From an uncultured Pelagibacteraceae bacterium (GTDB taxonomy: Bacteria; Pseudomonadota; Alphaproteobacteria; Pelagibacterales; Pelagibacteraceae), in NCBI GenBank assembly GCA_902513415.1, contig CABXMS010000001.1:1-51495 (forward strand): a stretch of 51,495 nt of DNA. The letters are read 5' to 3'. The notes beneath the pieces were generated by a model. The model saw nothing but the letters and a program-made list of their open reading frames with translations, ran no database searches and was not told the origin of the DNA. The stretch's first letter is position 1; every line of letters starts with the position of its first letter. Positions 45,772-51,495 of this stretch are shown here, one piece after another. The position numbers and the translations under genes were made by a program.

Positions 45772-47589
45772 TTATTCAACAGTAACAGATTTTGCAAGAT
45801 TTCTAGGTTTATCAATATCACAATTTTTCAACAAGGCTACATGATAAGCTAAAAATTGAATCGGAATGCTTAAAAGAAATGAATTAATTGTTGAGTTTGT
45901 TTTTGGTATTTGAAATTTAAATCTTATATTTTCATTCATTGTTTCTGAAGTATCATCAGTTATCATAAATACTTTTCCACCTCTTGCTATAACTTCTTGC
46001 ATATTAGATATTGTTTTTTCAAAAAACCTATCTTTAGGTGCTAAAACAACTACTGGCATACCATCTTCTATAAGAGCTAGCGGACCGTGTTTCATTTCTC
46101 CAGCCGCATACCCTTCTGCATGGATATAAGATAATTCTTTAAGTTTGAGCGCACCTTCCATGGCTATTGGAAATGAATACCCTCTTCCAAGATACATGGT
46201 TCCCTTGGCATTTATAAAATCTCTCGCTATTACCTGTATATCTTTTTGTTTAGATAGTGTTTCTTTAATTAAATCTGGTATTTTTTTTAAATCTAAAACT
46301 AATTTTTTATAATCTTTTTCATTAATATCTTTTCTTTCTTTCGCTATTTTTAAAGATAATAAATAGAGCACAAGCATTTGTCCTATAAAAGCTTTAGTTG
46401 AAGCCACTCCTATCTCTGGTCCTGCATGAATAGGTAAAACAAAATCAGCTGACCGTGCAATTGAGCTCTCTACAACATTTACTATTCCACAAGTTTTAAC
46501 TTTATTTTTTTTACATTTTTCAAGAGCAGCGTATGTATCAGCGGTTTCTCCAGACTGTGATACAAAAACATAAAGATCATTTGTATTCAATTTTACTTTT
46601 CTATATCTAAATTCAGACGCTATATCTGCATCAACATCAATCGAAGTAAACTCTTCAATCCAGTATTTAGCCATAAGACAAGAATGATAAGCAGTACCAC
46701 AAGCAATTAATCTAATTTTGTTTATTTTTTTTGGATCGATAGGTAGATTGTATATATTGATTTCATTTCTAGTTTTGTCAACATATTCATTAATACATTT
46801 TTTTGTTGTTATTGATTGTTCATCAATTTCTTTTGACATAAAATCTTTATAATCACCTTTTTCAGCAACATTATCTTCACTTGAAAGCTCAAAAATCTCT
46901 TTATTAATTTTTTTAATATTTGAATTATAAAATTCTACTCTCTCTTTATAAAGTAAACAGAAATCTCCATCATCTAAATAAGAAATTTTATTAGTCATTG
47001 CCTTTAGAGCGTAAGAATCTGAACCTATAAAATTTTCATTGTGTCCGTACCCAACAGCTAAAGGACTTCCTCTTCTAGCTCCAACTACTACATTGTCAAA
47101 ATCTTTAAAAATAACTCCTAGTGCAAAACTTCCTTCAAGTTTTTCTAAAGTTTTATGAATACAATTTATTAAATCATTTGATTTTAAGTAATCAGTTAAC
47201 ATTACAGTTATAACCTCAGTATCAGTCTGAGATTTAAATTTATAACCTTTAATTTGATATTCTTTTCTAAGTTTATCGGAATTTTCAATTATTCCATTGT
47301 GAACAACTGAAACTACTTCTGATGAATGTGGATGCGCATTGATTTGATTAGGAATACCATGAGTTGCCCATCGAACATGTCCAATTCCAAGTTCTCCATC
47401 AGAAGGTTTTTGAAATAAAATTTTTTCTAAATTATCTACTCTTCCAGAACATTTTTGTTCATTGATTTGACCTTTGCTAATTGTAGAAATTCCAGCTGAG
47501 TCATATCCCCTATACTCTAGTTTTTTTAAAGCACCAATAATACTTGCTGACACAGATTTATTACTAACAATACCTACTATTCCGCACAT
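45772..47589 (-). CDS. glmS: Glutamine-fructose-6-phosphate aminotransferase (isomerizing)
   Basis: GlmS makes glucosamine 6-phosphate, the first committed step to peptidoglycan and lipopolysaccharide amino sugars. The N-terminal glutaminase domain begins MCGIVGIV with the catalytic Cys2 after Met removal, and has HVRWATHGIPN. Two SIS sugar-isomerase domains follow (ACGTAYHSCLMAKYW, SQSGETADTYAAL). The C-terminus ends NLAKSVTVE as in most homologues. Its start directly abuts the GlmU-like gene, so the two steps of UDP-GlcNAc synthesis are coexpressed. No glmS ribozyme is seen, nor is there room for one. Confidence 0.98.
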   Translation of the reverse strand: MCGIVGIVSNKSVSASIIGALKKLEYRGYDSAGISTISKGQINEQKCSGRVDNLEKILFQKPSDGELGIGHVRWATHGIPNQINAHPHSSEVVSVVHNGIIENSDKLRKEYQIKGYKFKSQTDTEVITVMLTDYLKSNDLINCIHKTLEKLEGSFALGVIFKDFDNVVVGARRGSPLAVGYGHNENFIGSDSYALKAMTNKISYLDDGDFCLLYKERVEFYNSNIKKINKEIFELSSEDNVAEKGDYKDFMSKEIDEQSITTKKCINEYVDKTRNEINIYNLPIDPKKINKIRLIACGTAYHSCLMAKYWIEEFTSIDVDADIASEFRYRKVKLNTNDLYVFVSQSGETADTYAALEKCKKNKVKTCGIVNVVESSIARSADFVLPIHAGPEIGVASTKAFIGQMLVLYLLSLKIAKERKDINEKDYKKLVLDLKKIPDLIKETLSKQKDIQVIARDFINAKGTMYLGRGYSFPIAMEGALKLKELSYIHAEGYAAGEMKHGPLALIEDGMPVVVLAPKDRFFEKTISNMQEVIARGGKVFMITDDTSETMNENIRFKFQIPKTNSTINSFLLSIPIQFLAYHVALLKNCDIDKPRNLAKSVTVE

Positions 47590-48201
47590 TTATTTATTTC
47601 TCTTATAGTTTTTAATTTCAACTTGAGAAGATCTAGTTAAGGCCAAAGATTTTTTTTTAACATTCTTTGTTATTACAGAACCAGCTCCAACAACACTACT
47701 TGAATCAATTTTTATCGGAGCAACTAATGAAGAATTTGATCCAATAAATACATTATCGTTAATTATTGTTTTGTTTTTTTTATATCCGTCATAATTACAT
47801 GTAATTGTACCTGCTCCTATATTCACATTTTTTCCAATCTTAGAATCTCCAACATATGACAGATGATTTATTTTAGAATTTTTTCCTACTCTACTTTTTT
47901 TAACTTCAACAAAATTTCCCACTTTTGATCCTGGATTTAAAATTGTTCCAGGCCTTAATCTTGCAAAAGGTCCTATATTTACATTTCTTCCGACTTTAAC
48001 TCCTTCTAAATGACTAAATGATAAAATTTTGACATTATTTTTTATAGAAACTTTTTCTCCAATAACTACATAAGGTTCAATAACAACATTTTTACCTATC
48101 TTTGTATCTTTTGAAAAAAAAACTGTTTCTGGAGCAATCATTTTTACTCCTTTTTTTTGGAATTTTTTTCTTAAATTATCTTGTAAATTTATTTGTTTCA
48201 T
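47590..48201 (-). CDS. glmU: GlmU-like glucosamine-1-phosphate N-acetyltransferase domain, lacking the uridyltransferase half
   Basis: Bacterial GlmU (about 430-460 residues) has an N-terminal pyrophosphorylase and a C-terminal left-handed beta-helix acetyltransferase. Here only 203 residues are present: the end of the linker (QDNLRKKFQKKGVKMI), then hexapeptide repeats (GPFARLRPGTIL, VGNFVEVKK), the catalytic-type His113 in NHLSYVGD and the acetyl-CoA site NIGAGTITCNYDGY (127-140). No GxGxGTRM nucleotidyltransferase motif exists upstream; only 72 bases separate it from the divergent gph. The acetyltransferase looks fully functional. The UTP step must come from another gene, or the truncation is an assembly or strain feature. 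Confidence 0.85.
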   Translation of the reverse strand: MKQINLQDNLRKKFQKKGVKMIAPETVFFSKDTKIGKNVVIEPYVVIGEKVSIKNNVKILSFSHLEGVKVGRNVNIGPFARLRPGTILNPGSKVGNFVEVKKSRVGKNSKINHLSYVGDSKIGKNVNIGAGTITCNYDGYKKNKTIINDNVFIGSNSSLVAPIKIDSSSVVGAGSVITKNVKKKSLALTRSSQVEIKNYKRNK

Positions 48202-48226
48202 TTATTAAATTTACTTATAGTTATGT

Positions 48227-48236
48227 GAACATGTTC
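48227..48236. promoter_or_regulatory. Palindrome in the divergent glmU/gph promoter region (possible operator)
   Basis: GAACATGTTC is a perfect 10-bp palindrome in the 72-base gap between divergent glmU and gph, inside a looser GTGAA...TTCAC repeat. A two-fold symmetric site in a divergent promoter is a common operator layout, but no regulator is encoded nearby. The alphaproteobacterial LexA site has a direct-repeat form (GTTC-N7-GTTC), which this is not. Confidence 0.35.
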
Positions 48237-48273
48237 TTTAATTCACAAATTATTTCTTATTAATACTTTTAAA

Positions 48274-48963
48274 ATGAGTCAAAAATTAACAATATTATTC
48301 GATCTAGACGGAACTTTGGTAAATACAGCACCAGATTTGATGATGGCTCACAATCATGTGATGGAAAAATTTGGTTATTCTACGAAAAACTTAGATGAAA
48401 TAAGAAACCTTGTTGGTAAAGGTGCCGCAGTATTAATTGGTAGATCTATTTGGGGGTCTGCAAAAAAAGAATTTTCAAAAATTACTGATAAAAAAATTAA
48501 AGATAAAATGGTTAAAGAGTTTATAAATTTTTATTCAAAAAATATCGTAGTTGAAAGTAAGCTTATTAATGGAGCCTACGATTTTCTTAAGTGGGCAAAA
48601 TTAAAAAAAATTTCTATGGGAGTATGCACAAATAAACAAGAACATTTGGCAATTGATCTGCTTAAAAAAATTAAAATTTATGATTTCTTTGAATATGTAT
48701 CTGGTGGAAATACTTTTTCATATTGCAAACCCGATCCTAGACATTTAACTAGTTCAATAGAAATTATGGATGGAAATTTAAAAAAAAGCATAATGATTGG
48801 TGACAGTGAAAATGATGCTGACGCCGCTAAGTCCGCAGGTATTCCAATGATATTAATAGAAGATGGTTACACAGATAAAAAAATAGAACAAATTTATCAT
48901 AATCATTTAATTAAAGATTTTATTGGCATGGAAAAAATAATATCTAATTATTTAGATGATTGA
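48274..48963 (+). CDS. gph: HAD-family phosphatase, phosphoglycolate phosphatase-like
   Basis: The enzyme is a HAD-superfamily hydrolase, most like Gph, which removes 2-phosphoglycolate. Motif I is ILFDLDGTLVNTAPDLM (nucleophile D10, D12), motif II lies around MGVCTNKQ, and motif III/IV is CKPDPR followed by MIGDSENDADAAKSAGIP. It has 229 residues. Substrate choice among HAD enzymes cannot be settled by eye. It overlaps the exporter gene by eight bases. Confidence 0.85.
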   Translation: MSQKLTILFDLDGTLVNTAPDLMMAHNHVMEKFGYSTKNLDEIRNLVGKGAAVLIGRSIWGSAKKEFSKITDKKIKDKMVKEFINFYSKNIVVESKLINGAYDFLKWAKLKKISMGVCTNKQEHLAIDLLKKIKIYDFFEYVSGGNTFSYCKPDPRHLTSSIEIMDGNLKKSIMIGDSENDADAAKSAGIPMILIEDGYTDKKIEQIYHNHLIKDFIGMEKIISNYLDD

Positions 48964-49558
48964 TTATAATATTTTAATAGCATTAATAAGTTTCTATTTT
49001 GTGATGTATGTTACTCCAGGACCAAATAATGCAATGGTGTTAGCTTCTGGACTTAAATTTGGATTTATAAAAACAATTCCTCATATGGCAGGAATTACAA
49101 TAGGTCATATTTCACAACTAATTTTAGTTTGTTTTGGTTTGGGTAAAATTTTTTATATATTTCCAGAAATTCAAAATATTCTTAAGGTATTTTGTGCAAT
49201 ATATTTGTTATACCTGGGATATAGGATTATTGGATCTTTTAGCAAGATTGAGGAAGACGATTCAAAACCGTTAAAATTTTATCAAGCAGCTCTTTTTCAA
49301 ATAGTAAACCCAAAAGCTTGGACAATTTCAAGTATGGCAGCTTCAGGTTTTTTACCAAAAGAAGAAAGTCTATTTATTTCAATTTTTTTTATAGCAATTA
49401 TTGCACTAATCATATGCCCAATTTCTATATCACCATGGGCAGCCTTTGGTTCTGCAATTAGAAATTTGGTAAAGAATAATAAAATTAAAGCGTTAATTGA
49501 ATATTTTTTAGCATTTTTACTTTTAATTACTGCCATTTTGATTGTAATACAAAAATAA
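48956..49558 (+). CDS. LysE/RhtB family amino-acid exporter
   Basis: A 200-residue inner-membrane protein with about six hydrophobic segments. The LysE-family hallmark is YVTPGPNNAMVLASGLKFGF (18-37), followed by PHMAGITIGH and, in the middle, FQIVNPKAWTISSMAASGF. Family members export amino acids or related metabolites; the substrate is unknown. It overlaps gph by eight bases and prpD follows after 37. Confidence 0.88.
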   Translation: MIDYNILIALISFYFVMYVTPGPNNAMVLASGLKFGFIKTIPHMAGITIGHISQLILVCFGLGKIFYIFPEIQNILKVFCAIYLLYLGYRIIGSFSKIEEDDSKPLKFYQAALFQIVNPKAWTISSMAASGFLPKEESLFISIFFIAIIALIICPISISPWAAFGSAIRNLVKNNKIKALIEYFLAFLLLITAILIVIQK

Positions 49559-49595
49559 CTTATTATTACTATAGACAAAAATTTATGGAGATGTT

Positions 49596-51098
49596 TTGAT
49601 TTTACATAAAGTAAAAGTTTACCCATCTAAAAAAAAATTAGATAAAAAAAAACAACTTGCTTGGAAAATTGCTGAAATTGCAAGTGATAAATCTAAATTA
49701 AATAAACAAGCAATGGAAATGTCAATAAATAGAATTATAGACAATGCTTCTGTTGCAATTGCTTCTTTAAATAGAAAATCAGTAATTTCTTCAAGAGAAA
49801 TGGCATTAAGACATCCAAAAAAAAATGGTGCAACTTTATTTGGCGTTAATTCAAAAAAAAAATATGATTGTGAATGGGCTGCTTGGACCAATGGTACTGC
49901 TGTAAGGGAATTAGATTTTCATGATACTTTTTTAGCAGCTGATTATAGTCATCCTGGCGATAATATTCCTCCTCTTTTAGCTGTAGCTCAACAAAATAAA
50001 AAAAATGGAATGGATTTGTTAAGAGGAATAATTACTGCTTATGAAGTTCAAGTTAATTTGGTTAAAGGAATTTGTTTACATAAACACAAAATTGATCACA
50101 TTGCGCATCTTGGACCTAGTGTAGCAGCAGGTATTGGATCAATGTTAAAACTAAATACAGAAACAATTTATCAAGCAATTCAACAAGCTCTGCATACAAC
50201 AATTTCAACGAGGCAATCAAGAAAAGGTGAAATTTCAAGTTGGAAAGCTTATGCTCCCGCTCATGCTGGTAAGCTTGCTATTGAAGCAGTTGATAGAGCA
50301 ATGAGAGGTGAAGGATCGCCGAGTCCTATTTATGAAGGTGAAGATAGTGTTATTTCACAAATATTGGATGGCAAGAAGGCTTTATACAAAATTCCATTAC
50401 CAAAAAAAAATGAAGAAAAAAAAGCAATTTTAGAAACTTATACGAAAGAATATTCTGCAGAATACCAAGCACAAGCACTTATTGATATAGCAAAAAAAAT
50501 TAATAAAAAAATTCAAAACCTTAATCAAATTAAAAAAATTGATATCTACACAAGTCATCATACTCATAATGTGATTGGAACAGGCTCAAATGATCCTCAA
50601 AAAATGGATCCTTGCGCTAGCAGAGAAACTCTTGATCATTCTATAATGTATATATTTGCAGTTGCTTTGGAAGATGGTAGTTGGCATCATGTTAATTCAT
50701 ATACAAAATCTAGAGCAAATAAAAAAAGTACAATTAAAATTTGGAAATCAATTAAAACACATGAGGATAAAAAATGGACAAAAAAATATCATGATCCAAA
50801 TCCTAAAAATAAATCCTTTGGAGCAAAAGTAGTAGTAACTTTAAATAATGGTAGAAAAATTGCTGAACAATTAGATAAGGCTGATGCTCACCCTTTTGGA
50901 TCAAGACCTTTTATAAGAAAAAATTATATAAATAAATTTTTAACATTAACTCAAAAAATTATTTCAAAAAAAGAAAGTGATCGTTTTATAAGAACTGTGC
51001 AAAAATTAAATAAATTAAAGTCTGGTCAATTACATAAATTAAACATAGAAATTAAAAGTTCTAATTTAAAAAAAAATAATAAAAAAGGAATTTTTTAG
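49596..51098 (+). CDS. prpD: 2-methylcitrate dehydratase (MmgE/PrpD family)
   Basis: PrpD dehydrates 2-methylcitrate to 2-methyl-cis-aconitate in the propionate-degrading methylcitrate cycle. The 500-residue protein contains the family blocks MALRHPKKNGATLFG, WTNGTAVRELDFHDTFLAADY and HPGDNIPPLLAVAQQ near residues 85-130, and APAHAGKLAIEAV. I accept a TTG start because a GGAG ribosome-binding site lies five bases before it and no in-frame ATG exists close by. prpB follows with an overlapping start. Propionyl-CoA from odd-chain or DMSP-derived carbon would be the likely source (inference). Confidence 0.93.
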   Translation: MILHKVKVYPSKKKLDKKKQLAWKIAEIASDKSKLNKQAMEMSINRIIDNASVAIASLNRKSVISSREMALRHPKKNGATLFGVNSKKKYDCEWAAWTNGTAVRELDFHDTFLAADYSHPGDNIPPLLAVAQQNKKNGMDLLRGIITAYEVQVNLVKGICLHKHKIDHIAHLGPSVAAGIGSMLKLNTETIYQAIQQALHTTISTRQSRKGEISSWKAYAPAHAGKLAIEAVDRAMRGEGSPSPIYEGEDSVISQILDGKKALYKIPLPKKNEEKKAILETYTKEYSAEYQAQALIDIAKKINKKIQNLNQIKKIDIYTSHHTHNVIGTGSNDPQKMDPCASRETLDHSIMYIFAVALEDGSWHHVNSYTKSRANKKSTIKIWKSIKTHEDKKWTKKYHDPNPKNKSFGAKVVVTLNNGRKIAEQLDKADAHPFGSRPFIRKNYINKFLTLTQKIISKKESDRFIRTVQKLNKLKSGQLHKLNIEIKSSNLKKNNKKGIF

Positions 51099-51495
51099 TG
51101 CATTTTGTTAAAAAAAAAGCTGAAGAAAAAAGAATTGAATTTGATAAAAAGTTAAAATCAAATAAAATTTTAAGAATTCCAGGTGCTTATAATCCATTAA
51201 CTGCAAAAGTAATTGAGGAAATTGGTTATGACGGTGTTTATGTTTCTGGAGGAGTTATGTCTAATGATTTAGGGTACCCTGATATTGGTTTAACTACCTT
51301 AAAAGATGTAAGTTATAGAGCAAATCAAATTGCTAGAGTTACAAATTTACCAACAATTGTTGATATTGATACTGGATTTAAATCTTGCAGAGAAACTATT
51401 GAGACATTTGAAAAATTTGGAATTGCATGCGTTCATATAGAAGATCAAATAGATCAAAAAAGATGTGGTCATCTTGATAACAAAGAACTTATCAG
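51098..51495 (+). CDS. prpB: 2-methylisocitrate lyase, N-terminal part (cut by window end)
   Basis: PrpB splits 2-methylisocitrate into pyruvate and succinate. The first 132 codons are in the window. The gene starts with GTG sharing a base with the prpD stop (TAGTG). Visible active-site elements of the isocitrate lyase/PEP mutase family are RIPGAYNPLTAKV, VYVSGGVMS (48-56), the metal-site DIDTGF (89-94) and HIEDQIDQKRCGHL (113-126), with the catalytic cysteine in KRCGH. The downstream part, and presumably prpC, lie beyond the edge. Confidence 0.93.
   Translation, partial: MHFVKKKAEEKRIEFDKKLKSNKILRIPGAYNPLTAKVIEEIGYDGVYVSGGVMSNDLGYPDIGLTTLKDVSYRANQIARVTNLPTIVDIDTGFKSCRETIETFEKFGIACVHIEDQIDQKRCGHLDNKELI

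Noticed and set aside
48227..48236. An SOS (LexA) box between glmU and gph
   Set aside because: The alphaproteobacterial LexA site is a direct repeat of GTTC with a seven-base spacer; this is a 10-bp palindrome, and no SOS gene is adjacent.

Overview
The window is a strongly AT-rich, very densely packed bacterial chromosome segment. It most likely comes from a SAR11-type alphaproteobacterium (Candidatus Pelagibacter or a close relative). The pointers are the heavy A/T codon bias, intergenic gaps of mostly 0 to 50 bases, many TAATG or ATGA stop/start overlaps, and the gene order rlmB / tRNA-Tyr / tRNA-Gly / tuf / tRNA-Trp / secE / nusG. The gene complement also fits: PurS/PurQ/short PurL, class II DAHP synthase, citramalate synthase and a prpD-prpB pair. 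This assignment is by recognition of proteins and gene order, not by a database search. No stretch over 300 bases lacks a gene; the longest gap is 24368-24596.

Region 1 (1-22513, minus strand) is the translation and transcription core. In transcription order it runs tRNA-Tyr, tRNA-Gly, tuf, tRNA-Trp, secE, nusG, rplK, rplA, rplJ, rplL, rpoB, rpoC, then a terminator-like hairpin and a promoter, then rpsL, rpsG, fusA, rpsJ, rplC, rplD, rplW, rplB, rpsS, rplV, rpsC, rplP, rpmC, rpsQ, rplN, rplX, rplE, rpsN, rpsH and the first bases of rplF. The rif, str, S10 and spc clusters of other bacteria are thus joined end to end, with only one convincing transcriptional break (9790-9941).

Region 2 (22584-24367) holds rlmB and tRNA-Thr on the plus strand facing nadK and tRNA-Leu on the minus strand. 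Region 3 (24368-29072) is a small accessory island of surface-polysaccharide type. It contains a non-coding gap with a 63-base foldable element, a GT4-like glycosyltransferase, a decapitated DegT aminotransferase (73 codons), a putative sugar O-methyltransferase, an NAD-dependent sugar epimerase and a GT17-family glycosyltransferase. It looks like strain-variable cell-envelope coding capacity set between conserved blocks.

Region 4 (29104-39193) starts with a tight minus-strand trio: a CinA N-terminal-like protein, a gamma-glutamylcyclotransferase-like protein and a YbdK/GCS2 carboxylate-amine ligase. Back to back with it is a long plus-strand operon: sfsA, map, purB, purC, purS, purQ, purL, bolA, grxD. 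This combines purine synthesis with an Fe-S/glutathione BolA-monothiol glutaredoxin pair. Region 5 (38582-48201, minus) is a housekeeping operon: a GlmU-like acetyltransferase domain lacking its uridyltransferase half, glmS, class II DAHP synthase, nadE, cysS, cimA, trmJ, rpsD and a SAM methyltransferase. Region 6 (48274-51495, plus) carries gph, a LysE/RhtB exporter, prpD and the beginning of prpB (2-methylcitrate cycle).

I do not see a clear novel defence or mobile system: no CRISPR array, transposase, integrase or toxin-antitoxin pair. The items most worth following up are the structured element at 24451-24513, the GlmU half-protein, the gamma-glutamyl ligase/cyclotransferase cassette, the truncated DegT at an island breakpoint, and several hairpins or palindromes in the few intergenic spaces.
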